Shown: piece after piece, positions 17,938-26,286 of the stretch
Layout: each line of letters begins with the position of its first letter
Position numbering within the stretch: position 1 is the stretch's first letter
Assembly: GCF_007747995.1 (NCBI RefSeq)
Contig: NZ_CP036276.1
Location: 564,001 to 628,000 of the forward strand
Length of the DNA: 64,000 bases
Source: Symmachiella dynata
Lineage (GTDB): Bacteria > Planctomycetota > Planctomycetia > Planctomycetales > Planctomycetaceae
Direction of reading: 5' to 3'
Program-made: the position numbers and the translations under genes
Notes under the pieces: generated by a model
Told to the model about the DNA's origin: nothing
The model's input: the letters and a program-made list of their open reading frames with translations, nothing else
Database searches by the model: none

Positions 17938-19692
17938 CTAAGGTGCTCTCAGCTCTTTTCGCATCAATCCCGGCACGACGGCGTTGGTCGGTTTGCGGAT
18001 TGTGTTGTCGTGGCTGAGTACCATGTCATGACCGACGAAATAGGTATTAAAGTCTGCCACGATGAGGTTGTAGACCTTTGCAATCGGCCCGTTGGTCATG
18101 CCATCGACTGACTGTGCTCCGGTCACAGAATGCAACAAGTCCCCCTGCTTTAAATCCTTGGCCTTCATCCAGCCCATCCCAGAGCGCCAAAATAGATGGC
18201 CGATCGTGCAGTCCAAGGTTTCGCCGCCCGACAGCATGATCGTTTTGAGCTCTTGTTCGGTCCGCTGGGTCGGTTGGAGAACAGGTTTGTACATCAGTTC
18301 CCCGGTCTCAATATCTTTGGATAAGACCCGGTCCCCGGCACGGATTTTCTCAATCGCTACAAACCCCTCGTCCGTCCAGACCGGCGTTCCCGCACGAAAA
18401 CACGAGATCGTAGGCAGTTGGACAAGTCGTTCATGCGAATGCTCGTAGTAGTATTCGTACTGCTTTTCAGAGACTCCGATGTCCTGCTCAAGGTTCCACC
18501 AACTCCACCATTTTTCGGGAGTATTGGACACCTCGGCGTCGGAAATCGCTGCAAGCACTGTGTAGATTCGAGCATTACTGTTCTCGGACTGTTTGTTGAG
18601 TTGGCGGGCAAGCTCAGCCTGTTGCCGAGCGAGATCTTCTACGAAACGCTTGGTACCTGTGGCGTAGAATGCGCCCCCTCGACGACCCGTCCCTGGTCTA
18701 CCACCCTGAAGCGTCGTATCCACAATGGCTGCTTGACGTAGATACTGCCGCTCTCGATAGTACACCTGTCGAATGAACGCGCCAGAGTAGTGAAAGCGGG
18801 TTACGAAAGCTGTCTCCGTCGAATCGGATAATCGTGCCAATAACTCCGGGACCGTGTGTTTATGTGGTTTTTCTTTGAGTTCTTCGATAGCTGCGTTTCG
18901 GACCAGGCTATTGTTCGACTCAACCGCAACGTCGACCAGCGCGTGTGCTGCCTGATACGCGGTGATCTCTCCCAAAGCCCGAACGGCGACCAATTCCTCC
19001 AGCTCGACGCCACGGAGAAATAACTGCTCCATCGCATAAACAGCCGCCACATCCGTGATGGCGGCTAACTGCCGTGTGGCGAGACGCTGACGCCGTTTCG
19101 AACGGGAATGCAAACCGTCACGCAGTTTGGTGAGGCGCGGTGCCCATTCCTTGAGTGCGGCGGCGCGCATTCCCTTTTCTTCGTCGAGTCGTTGCTGCTG
19201 TTGCGGGCTGAGCCATGAGCCTCCCACAAATTGATGACCGAGCCGTGTGCGTAGCTCGGACGACATGGGTCGAAATTTTAACGCTTTCAGAAGATGCACA
19301 CGTTCTTGATCCAGCAGTTTGTGAGTCCGACACCAGCCGGCGAGCTGAAGTTGCCCTTCTAGTGTCTCTGGAGTTTTCTGGCGCCGCTGGCGATATTCTT
19401 TGCGTAGCGCCAGGCTCGTATCCATCAACAACAATTGATCGTAGGCCATCCAGCCCTTCTCGCCACGTACCTCCCCGGCTTGCCAGTGCGCCAGGTCATC
19501 CCATTTCGAATCGATTAAAGCGTCTTTAAGTCGCGCAGCCCGATTCGTGATGATCCCGTCGGCTTCGGATTGCAGAACCTGCGATAGTTCTTCTTGAGCA
19601 GCGCGGCGCCTCAGCGGTTGTCCGGCGAACGTTCCCGGACTCCACATCCCGACAATTGAGAGAAAGATAGCGATAGACATCGAGCGTTTCAT
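17938..19692 (-). CDS. Exported HINT-module protein, copy 2
   Basis: Encodes 584 residues from ATG 19692, giving the signal peptide MKRSMSIAIFLSIVGMW; the frame is open 15 codons further upstream, but the shorter start matches copy 1 in length. The architecture is the same as copy 1: helical TPR/HEAT-like body, then a HINT module starting at Cys431 (CFRAGTPVWT) with CTIGHLFW and a closing NTYFVGHDMVLSHDN, then a 21-residue tail (TIRKPTNAVVPGLMR...). The HINT part of 154 residues aligns with copy 1 without gaps and is identical at about 114 positions by hand count, while the linker before it diverges strongly. It lies 34 bp downstream of the kinase gene, so it is probably cotranscribed with kinase and sigma factor. 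Confidence 0.82.
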   Translation of the reverse strand: MKRSMSIAIFLSIVGMWSPGTFAGQPLRRRAAQEELSQVLQSEADGIITNRAARLKDALIDSKWDDLAHWQAGEVRGEKGWMAYDQLLLMDTSLALRKEYRQRRQKTPETLEGQLQLAGWCRTHKLLDQERVHLLKALKFRPMSSELRTRLGHQFVGGSWLSPQQQQRLDEEKGMRAAALKEWAPRLTKLRDGLHSRSKRRQRLATRQLAAITDVAAVYAMEQLFLRGVELEELVAVRALGEITAYQAAHALVDVAVESNNSLVRNAAIEELKEKPHKHTVPELLARLSDSTETAFVTRFHYSGAFIRQVYYRERQYLRQAAIVDTTLQGGRPGTGRRGGAFYATGTKRFVEDLARQQAELARQLNKQSENSNARIYTVLAAISDAEVSNTPEKWWSWWNLEQDIGVSEKQYEYYYEHSHERLVQLPTISCFRAGTPVWTDEGFVAIEKIRAGDRVLSKDIETGELMYKPVLQPTQRTEQELKTIMLSGGETLDCTIGHLFWRSGMGWMKAKDLKQGDLLHSVTGAQSVDGMTNGPIAKVYNLIVADFNTYFVGHDMVLSHDNTIRKPTNAVVPGLMRKELRAP

Positions 19693-19726
19693 GACATCAC
19701 CCGCCTTTCCAAGCGCAACCTCGCGA

Positions 19727-22687
19727 TTAATCAGCATCCGTTTGAGCAGGAGAATCGACGTTCGATCCGGCTGCCTGATATGTTTTTAAAATCTGTTGTT
19801 GTAGCTCGTCCCAGTCCAGATCCACATAAGACCGCAGGATCCCCAACCGCCGTTCCGCATCAGTGAGTTCAGCGCTCGTCACAACAGGATTGGCTTTCAG
19901 ACGCTGCTCCTGCCGTTTGAGTCGCTTCGTCCATTTCTCCAACTTCACGTTCTTTTCTAGGAATGTTCCGGTCTCTTTCTCATAGCGTCGCTCAGCGGCG
20001 CGACGTTCATTCATAACAGTTTGCGCGTTGCGATTGACAATACTTGCTTGACGCCATACCGCATGCAACTGGGCATGATACCGCATCATTTGATCCTGCA
20101 ACGTGAAGAGTCTACGGCGGGTCACATCCCCATTACCAAAATTTGTTTCCCTTGCATTCCCCGATCCGATGTCAGGACCAGATTGACTGTAGAGTTGAAT
20201 TTCAAATTGCAACGACTGTATTGAGCGTCGCAGCGATTTATCTTGTTCCTCCAACGTGATGTATTCCTTTTCCAGTTCATTCAGTTTTTCATCCGCTTGC
20301 GAAGTTTGGTCTTCCAACCACTCCTTCCATTGCTTTGCATCACGCTTGATGTCGTTCCGCTGCCCGGCGAGCTCTTCACGGCGGTCGGCGAGTTCTTCTT
20401 GCTTTACGTTTCGTTTATCCAGTTGCGCTGTTTGCGTATTCTTGCGGATTTCATCCACGCGGGTTTGCAACTGCTGGTGAGTCAATTGCGTCATCAACTG
20501 ACCTGCGTCGTACGCTGGTCGATAGGGGGCGCTCAAGGATTCGCGGAAATCCATTCCGGGACGCTGCAAAGCCTTATCAACTTTGCGTCCGCTTCCCGGA
20601 CCCTGCAAAAACGCAACCACGCGTCCCACCCAGTGCGCGGTATTCGTGCGCGTCGCTGTGTCGGGCCAAGCGGCGGGGGAATCGGAAAGGGTCTTCACCA
20701 ACTGTGCCAGACGATCCAGCCCCGGTTCATACTCTTTCCGCGACAGCAAATACAAAATCTCCGCTTGCTCTGCCGGAAGGTAAGGATAATCAGCGCGGTG
20801 TTTGGCCGCATCGAAATGTTTTAGAGCCTCGGACGGGCGAAAGTTTTTTAAGTTCACCAGCCCCAACGCATAATCCAGCCGCGGATCGTTGTCGCACAGT
20901 CGACGGGCTTCGACGGCATATTGTTCAGCCGCCTCCACGGCGGATTTTCCAGACTGCCCCAGCCCTTCTTCCAAAATGTTTTTGACCAAACTGACGTAGG
21001 CTGCTTGATTGGATTCCACCCGGAAATCGAGCGGGGGAGGGGGCGTTGAATCCGGTACGATAAATTGCGGTGCGATCGGTTGTGGAGCGGGTTGTGCGTC
21101 ACTGCCTGCCGCCACATCGACCGCCAAGGGGGCTTCGGATTGTATTTCCTCGATGTTTGGTTGTTGTTGCAAGCGGGCGAGCACTCCGGCGATCTGGGCG
21201 ATTACCGGCCGTAGCGATTCCGGCAACTGCGGCATGGGCTCCGCAACATCCTCCGCGACCGCAGGCGGCTCTGGGATATTCGGTTCGACCCTCTTGGGCT
21301 TTTTGATTTCGAGCGGACGGACATGATCGACAACGATCGGCGGAGTTTCATTGCCGCCGCGTGCCTGGTGTGCGCGGCGGGGCGCGAGCGTTAGTCCCGC
21401 TGCGAACACAAAGCAGCCGCAAATGAGAATCGCTGCCGCCGCGACCCATTTCTGATGCCGCTTGGACCATGTCGAAACGCGGGCCAACAGATTCGGCGGG
21501 CGGGCCGCTATTGGTTCGTTGTTCAAAAACCGCCGCAGGTCGGCCGCCAGATCTTCGGCAGTTGCGTACCGTGCCTGTTTGTGTTTGGCGATGGCTTTCA
21601 GAATGATCGTTTCCAGATCCTGAGGGAGCGACGGTTCCAATGTTCGGGGGCTGACCGGATCATGTTGCGTCCGTTCGCGTAGCAGTTCTGCACGCGTTTC
21701 CGCTGTGTACAACGGCTGCAAGGTCGCCAGTTCATACAACGTGGCTCCCAGGGCGAAGATGTCGCAGCGGTGATCCACGTCGGTCGGCCGGTCGGAGATT
21801 TGTTCTGGGCTCATGTACCGCAGCGTCCCGACCAAATCGCCGGTGCCGGTCAAGGTGGCATCGGTTTCGATTTGTGCCAAACCAAAATCAGCAATCCAAA
21901 TCTCGCCCTCGCTGTCGAGCATTAAATTCGAGGGCTTGATGTCGCGATGCACAATACCCCGTTGGTGCGCGTACTCCAACGCTTCAGCGGCCTGGACCCC
22001 GATCTCTGCCACCGTACGATAAAACTTACGGCCTCGGTCAAACCCGCCAGCCGATGAGGACTCCAAAGCTTGCGTTTCCGCATCCGCCGTCGTCGCAGCC
22101 CCGACGCATAGATGCCGCAATTGCACGATGGCGTCCGAAAGGTCCCTGCCCTCAATATACTGCATTGCATAATAGTGCACGCCGCGTTCGCAACCGACGG
22201 CGAAGACCGGCACAATGTGTGGGTGATGCAGCGCCGCGGCCGCCTGGGCTTCATTTTTAAAACGTTGCAACTGCCGTTTGTCGAGTACAGCAGCAAATGG
22301 CAGCACCTTCAGTGCAACGCGCCGTCCCAGCGAGACTTGCATCGCTTCATAAACCACCCCCATGCCGCCCCGACCAATTTCGCGGCCCAGTGCAAAGTCG
22401 CCGAGCATCGTGCGGCGGCCGTTACGGAATCCACCGAGGGACCGTGTCTCGCGATCTTCCTCGGACGGCCCAATCTGGTGCAGCGCCGCCAGCGACGGAA
22501 TCAAGTCGCGGATTTGTCGTTCCAAGTGCGGATATTGTTTCACGATACCCGACACATCGATCGAGCGGCCTTCGTTGAGGAATTGTTCCACTTGTTCGGC
22601 GATCAGACCGTAGACCAAATACTCACCCCCGGAACTCTCCTCGGGCAGCGTTTCGGCATGTGGGTGTGAGCGGGATTTCACGTTCAT
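19727..22687 (-). CDS. Transmembrane Ser/Thr protein kinase with TPR and coiled-coil C-terminus
   Basis: Encodes 986 residues. An N-terminal helical region (about 20-75, VEQFLNEGRSIDVSGIV) typical of planctomycete kinases precedes a Hanks-type kinase domain: GRGGMG (105-110), Lys127 in VALKV, HRDIKPSN (247-254), DFG (267-269) and MSPEQ (292-296); all catalytic residues are present. A membrane helix lies at about 414-432. The outer part has a Pro-rich stretch, TPR-like helices and a long charged coiled coil (about 730-950) that could bind a partner. The ATG overlaps the stop of the sigma gene (ATGA), with GGGGA ahead of it. The pairing of ECF sigma and kinase suggests that phosphorylation controls the sigma factor. 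Confidence 0.92.
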   Translation of the reverse strand: MNVKSRSHPHAETLPEESSGGEYLVYGLIAEQVEQFLNEGRSIDVSGIVKQYPHLERQIRDLIPSLAALHQIGPSEEDRETRSLGGFRNGRRTMLGDFALGREIGRGGMGVVYEAMQVSLGRRVALKVLPFAAVLDKRQLQRFKNEAQAAAALHHPHIVPVFAVGCERGVHYYAMQYIEGRDLSDAIVQLRHLCVGAATTADAETQALESSSAGGFDRGRKFYRTVAEIGVQAAEALEYAHQRGIVHRDIKPSNLMLDSEGEIWIADFGLAQIETDATLTGTGDLVGTLRYMSPEQISDRPTDVDHRCDIFALGATLYELATLQPLYTAETRAELLRERTQHDPVSPRTLEPSLPQDLETIILKAIAKHKQARYATAEDLAADLRRFLNNEPIAARPPNLLARVSTWSKRHQKWVAAAAILICGCFVFAAGLTLAPRRAHQARGGNETPPIVVDHVRPLEIKKPKRVEPNIPEPPAVAEDVAEPMPQLPESLRPVIAQIAGVLARLQQQPNIEEIQSEAPLAVDVAAGSDAQPAPQPIAPQFIVPDSTPPPPLDFRVESNQAAYVSLVKNILEEGLGQSGKSAVEAAEQYAVEARRLCDNDPRLDYALGLVNLKNFRPSEALKHFDAAKHRADYPYLPAEQAEILYLLSRKEYEPGLDRLAQLVKTLSDSPAAWPDTATRTNTAHWVGRVVAFLQGPGSGRKVDKALQRPGMDFRESLSAPYRPAYDAGQLMTQLTHQQLQTRVDEIRKNTQTAQLDKRNVKQEELADRREELAGQRNDIKRDAKQWKEWLEDQTSQADEKLNELEKEYITLEEQDKSLRRSIQSLQFEIQLYSQSGPDIGSGNARETNFGNGDVTRRRLFTLQDQMMRYHAQLHAVWRQASIVNRNAQTVMNERRAAERRYEKETGTFLEKNVKLEKWTKRLKRQEQRLKANPVVTSAELTDAERRLGILRSYVDLDWDELQQQILKTYQAAGSNVDSPAQTDAD

Positions 22688-23304
22688 GACGATTCCCCGG
22701 AAGGGAGACGAGCGGTGAGAATGTCTTTCAGCCGTTTGAGCGCGCGACCGTGTCGCATGGTCGCCGCTGTCGCGGCAATCTCGAGCGCTTCGGCGACTTG
22801 CAGGTTGCTCATGCCTTCGAAGTGTCGCATCACCAAGACCTCGCGGTCGCGATCATTCAATTGTTGCAAGGCCGCCGCGACCTGTCTACGTAATTCTCCC
22901 TGCTCCATGATTCCACTGGGGGTCGGTCCCCCGGCGAGTAATTGGCGGCCCAGGGCCAACGAAGATTCCGCCGGCAAGCGCAATTCTCGCAGGATGTCAC
23001 GAGATTGCGTTCCCAGGTGACGTCGCTGAACTTTCAGCAGTCGATCCAACGTCAAACCTCGCAGCCAAACAAACAGGGTGACCCGCGGATCGCTGACGTA
23101 AGCGTCGATTTTTTGACTGGCGTCCATAAAGGTCTCCTGCAGGATGTCCGACGGGTCAACGCGACGGGTCAACTGCCCAGCGATCCGCAATTCGACCATC
23201 CGCCGCAATTGCGGACGATATTGGCCAAATAACTCGGCCAATGCCGTTTTGTCCCCCGAGCGCAGCCGTGCCCAAGCGCGATGTCCGTCTGTTGATTGAT
23301 CCAC
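22684..23304 (-). CDS. ECF-type RNA polymerase sigma factor (GTG start)
   Basis: Encodes 206 residues. Region 2 is visible in VDPSDILQETFMDASQKID and FVWLRGLTLDRLL; region 4 is visible in LNDRDREVLVMRHFEGMSNLQVAEALEI, a helix-turn-helix (residues given in two overlapping parts). The spacer with SSLALGRQLLAGGPTPS is typical of the planctomycete ECF groups that are linked to Ser/Thr kinases instead of anti-sigma factors. The start is GTG at 23304 with GGGA 5 bases upstream. It is the first gene of the leftward unit 23304-16067 and overlaps the kinase by 4 bases. A 13-bp-arm inverted repeat lies upstream at 23352-23384. Confidence 0.9.
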   Translation of the reverse strand: MDQSTDGHRAWARLRSGDKTALAELFGQYRPQLRRMVELRIAGQLTRRVDPSDILQETFMDASQKIDAYVSDPRVTLFVWLRGLTLDRLLKVQRRHLGTQSRDILRELRLPAESSLALGRQLLAGGPTPSGIMEQGELRRQVAAALQQLNDRDREVLVMRHFEGMSNLQVAEALEIAATAATMRHGRALKRLKDILTARLPSGESS

Positions 23305-23351
23305 GGATTCCCAATTCTCTGTATTGGTTACTCCCCGAAACGAGCGGGATT

Positions 23352-23384
23352 ATTCACACATTTTAGGAGAAAAAATGCGTGAAT
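23352..23384. promoter_or_regulatory. Inverted repeat upstream of the sigma-kinase-HINT unit
   Basis: Left arm attcacacatttt (23352-23364) and right arm aaaatgcgtgaat (23372-23384) pair at 12 of 13 positions around a 7-base loop. It sits about 48-80 bases before the sigma start codon, in an AT-rich patch within GC-richer flanks. It could be an operator for a dimeric regulator, part of the promoter recognised by the sigma factor itself, or an mRNA hairpin. No T-run follows on the minus strand at the hairpin base, so it is not a typical terminator. Confidence 0.5.
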
Positions 23385-23592
23385 CCTACAAAATACTCAA
23401 ATTCTGGCCGCCCCGCAGCAGGCAGGGCAATTCCGCGGTCAAATCGATTATGATGCAGGGGCGGAGAAAATGAGCCGCATTTCCATTGTTTCGAAAACGG
23501 TAACAGCTACGTAGCCACGCACTAACAGCGGCGCCCTTTCATGCCGCAACATTGGTCCTGACCTGCCGTGCAGGACGAGAAGCGGAAATCCG

Positions 23593-24252
23593 ATGAGGTA
23601 TTTCATCAAGATCGTGTTACGCCTCTATCGCAAACTCATCCCGCAAAGCCGCGCGATCGTGCTGATGGGCATGGCTGCTGCCATTTGCTTTCTAATTCTA
23701 ACGGTCTGTTTTCCGCATCCCTTCTTTTTTTTCAAGCTACTATTGGGCCTCATGATTGGGGTTTGCTTGATCGATCTGTTGTCGCCGAAATTGGGGGATG
23801 CAGCGGTTGCGGACTATATGAAAAATCGTCGAGGCCGGCTGGGGATGCTGCTCGCCGCACCCATCGTGACCGTACTCGTCGTTACGCTTTTTGTGACGGA
23901 AGAGCAATTCCGAGAGAAGATCAGGCAATTGACGCCTGCGGATATCGCCTCAATTTCCATTGTGGAACTTGAGGGAGGAAAAAATGTAGAGCATCTCGCG
24001 TCTCCCGCGTCGGTCGCTGAGTTTTGCCGTCTGTGTCGCCGCGCCGAACTGTTTTACACAAGCCATGAAGCTACGGTGCGGGATTTCCAATTGAGGATTC
24101 AATATATCGACGGCCGCAAGGAAACTTACGAAGCAGGCGTGTTCGAGGCACATCAAGGTGACATGGCTTTTAGTTTTCGTTCGTTCGTGATCATTGATAA
24201 AATGATCATTCCCGGAGGCCGCCCGTGGTTGGACAAAATCGCGACTGAATAG
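23593..24252 (+). CDS. Membrane protein of unknown function
   Basis: Encodes 219 residues. Three hydrophobic segments (about 21-38, 43-61 and 83-101) are followed by a soluble domain of about 115 residues with alternating strands and helices (SIVELEGGKNVEHL, FQLRIQYIDGRKETY). I recognise no family. The soluble part sits after the third membrane helix. The DNA looks more AT-rich than its neighbours. It is transcribed away from the sigma factor operon and is followed 15 bp later by another small membrane protein, so the two may be one transcript. Confidence 0.65.
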   Translation: MRYFIKIVLRLYRKLIPQSRAIVLMGMAAAICFLILTVCFPHPFFFFKLLLGLMIGVCLIDLLSPKLGDAAVADYMKNRRGRLGMLLAAPIVTVLVVTLFVTEEQFREKIRQLTPADIASISIVELEGGKNVEHLASPASVAEFCRLCRRAELFYTSHEATVRDFQLRIQYIDGRKETYEAGVFEAHQGDMAFSFRSFVIIDKMIIPGGRPWLDKIATE

Positions 24253-24267
24253 TGAAAAGTGCTCGCT

Positions 24268-24537
24268 ATGGATAAACAAATCGCATTCGGCTTGATTAAT
24301 ACAGCTGTGGCCATCGTCTTGATGCGGAATATCTATCGAACGATTTCTTGGCTGCGCACAGGAGTCATCACCAAGACAAGCGATATGAGGTTGCTGTTTA
24401 AGAAAGACGAAGGGGATGTCATTGACAAATCCGATTCCCCTGGGAGGTATTGGGAAGTCATTGCCATCGATGTGATTTTGCAAGTTCTCATGTGTACCTT
24501 CTTCTATTACGTGGCTCTAAGGCAGAGCGTCTTTTGA
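24268..24537 (+). CDS. Small membrane protein of unknown function
   Basis: Encodes 89 residues from ATG 24268; a GTG three codons upstream is also in frame. One hydrophobic helix near each end (AFGLINTAVAIVLM, about 5-19, and VIAIDVILQVLMCTFFYYVAL, split over about 64-84) flanks a charged central loop. No family recognised and no strong Shine-Dalgarno. Linked to the preceding membrane protein by a 15-bp gap. Confidence 0.5.
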   Translation: MDKQIAFGLINTAVAIVLMRNIYRTISWLRTGVITKTSDMRLLFKKDEGDVIDKSDSPGRYWEVIAIDVILQVLMCTFFYYVALRQSVF

Positions 24538-24656
24538 TCCAGCACTTGCCCAACAGTTGCTCATATCTCCGCAAGGGCATCTCGACGATGCAAGATCGTG
24601 ATCTGCATTTTTCGCCACTCAACGTTTCATTCCACGCACTGCCCTCGAGATTTCGC

Positions 24657-24662
24657 TATAAT
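24657..24662 (+). promoter_or_regulatory. Candidate -10 box (TATAAT) of the enolase-superfamily gene
   Basis: A perfect TATAAT lies 46 bases before the ATG at 24708. No convincing -35 box is found at 16-18 bp spacing, so this is suggestive only. Confidence 0.3.
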
Positions 24663-24707
24663 TACCGGTGCTTTGAATTCGTTTGAAAATTTGCGAGGAA
24701 TGAACAG

Positions 24708-26102
24708 ATGACATTCGGCCCCAGCAGTTTGGTACCAAAAAAGAAAAACATGCACCGGCGGCGGTTCTTGAAAACCGGATTGGCCTCTGTGGCTGTGGGT
24801 GGGTTGCTGCGGGGGGTGCCGCTGGTTGCTGCTCCGCCGACTAAAGATTTGACCGTCACCAAAATTGACCGCGTGACGGTGAAAGTCCCCTTTCGGCCCG
24901 CGCCGGATCGGAACATGGCGCGGGAAATTCCGCACTGGAAATATTCTGAAATCTGTACCGTCCATTTACAGAGCGGTCATCAAGGACACGGCGAAACGCT
25001 GTTGTACTACACCTGGGGTGTGACCTCGGATGAGGATGTTAAAAACGCTCTCGGTAAAAATGCCGCTGCCATCATGTGGGATGACTCTCTCGGTGCCGGA
25101 TTGCAAATGGCGCTGTTCGATGCGGTCGCTCGCGCCTGTGATGTGCCAATTCACAGCTTGTTGGGACACCAAGTCCACGAGCGAACGCCGCTCTCCTGGT
25201 GGAACATCGATACCTATCCTGAAGACATGGCGGCCGAATGCAAGTTGGCGTACAGCCAAGGTTACATGGCCTACAAAACCAAAGGCCGGCCTTGGTTCGA
25301 TATCTATGACCAGATGGATTTGGCCACAAAAGAAGTACCGCCCGAATTCAAAATCGACATGGACTTCAACGACACGCTGCTCAATGCCGAGCTAGCGATG
25401 CCGATCGTCAAGGCATTGGCTGAGTATCCGCAAACCGACATTTACGAATCGCCGATTCCTCAGAGAGACATTCCCGGCAACCAAGCCATCCGCAAAGCAA
25501 CGCGCGTCAAAATCGCCATGCACTACGGCACGCCCCCGCCGAAAATTGCGATTTGCAAAGGTGTCTGCGACGGATTCGTGATTGGTCGCGGTGCCTCCGC
25601 CTTGCTCGCCTCAGCAAATGTTGCTGCGGTCGCCGACATGCCGTTTTGGTTGCAGTTGGTCGGTACGGGCATCACCGCCGCGTACTCGCTGCATTTTGGC
25701 GGCGTGACCAGTCACTCGACGTGGCCGGCAGTCAATTGCCATCAGTTGTATACGCACCAGTTGCTGAAAGAACCGATCACGCTACAAGACGGAACAGCGG
25801 CCGTCCCCACCAAGCCGGGACTTGGATACGACATCGACTGGGAAGCGGTCGAACGTTTCCGCGTCGACAAACCGGCAGCGCGACCCGATCCACCACGGCT
25901 CGTCGAAGTCAGCTGGCCCGATGGCAAGAAGATATACTTCAACCACTTAGGCGGCGTGAACTTCGTATTGGTTCCTTGCGGAAAGCCGGACGTGATTCCG
26001 TTTTACGTCCGCGGCGTCAAAACGCGGTTGTTGTCCGACGATGGTTCCGCGGAATTTCAGGATCTGTACGAGCGTTCCCGCAAAGGACCACTCACGATTT
26101 GA
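24708..26102 (+). CDS. Enolase-superfamily (mandelate racemase / muconate lactonizing-like) protein with Tat leader
   Basis: Encodes 464 residues; GAGG lies 9 bases before the ATG. Residues 15-42 (MHRRRFLKTGLASVAV) form a twin-arginine leader, so it is predicted to be exported. The body shows a capping domain with LGAGLQMALFDAVARACD, then the barrel features: the K-x-K element in AYKTKGRPW, metal ligands in KIDMDFND and YESPIPQ, and CDGFVIGRG. This superfamily abstracts a proton alpha to a carboxylate in acid-sugar dehydration or racemisation. The C-terminus is extended by about 60 residues. A possible sugar-acid role is inferred only from the family. A hairpin repeat lies 58 bp after the stop. 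Confidence 0.82.
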   Translation: MTFGPSSLVPKKKNMHRRRFLKTGLASVAVGGLLRGVPLVAAPPTKDLTVTKIDRVTVKVPFRPAPDRNMAREIPHWKYSEICTVHLQSGHQGHGETLLYYTWGVTSDEDVKNALGKNAAAIMWDDSLGAGLQMALFDAVARACDVPIHSLLGHQVHERTPLSWWNIDTYPEDMAAECKLAYSQGYMAYKTKGRPWFDIYDQMDLATKEVPPEFKIDMDFNDTLLNAELAMPIVKALAEYPQTDIYESPIPQRDIPGNQAIRKATRVKIAMHYGTPPPKIAICKGVCDGFVIGRGASALLASANVAAVADMPFWLQLVGTGITAAYSLHFGGVTSHSTWPAVNCHQLYTHQLLKEPITLQDGTAAVPTKPGLGYDIDWEAVERFRVDKPAARPDPPRLVEVSWPDGKKIYFNHLGGVNFVLVPCGKPDVIPFYVRGVKTRLLSDDGSAEFQDLYERSRKGPLTI

Positions 26103-26160
26103 ACTGGGTAAAATCGTGCTCTTTCTCCCACCGTTACGATCCAGATAACACACTGAGGTC

Positions 26161-26189
26161 GGGTGCCACTGCTGGCTTGTCCAGCAGTG
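26161..26189. repeat. Dispersed hairpin repeat, copy 1
   Basis: Starts gggtgccactgctgg and contains the 9-bp inverted repeat cactgctgg / ccagcagtg around a cttgt loop. It matches the copy at 29021-29049 at 28 of 29 positions. It lies between the convergent genes ending at 26102 and 26287. Confidence 0.75.
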
Positions 26190-26286
26190 TTTCTGCCACC
26201 CTGTGCGCTGGGTTTGATCAAAAGCAACAGGGGACGAACTGAGTTCGTCCCCTGGTGAATAAAAACGATTGCACTCGGCGAGAATG

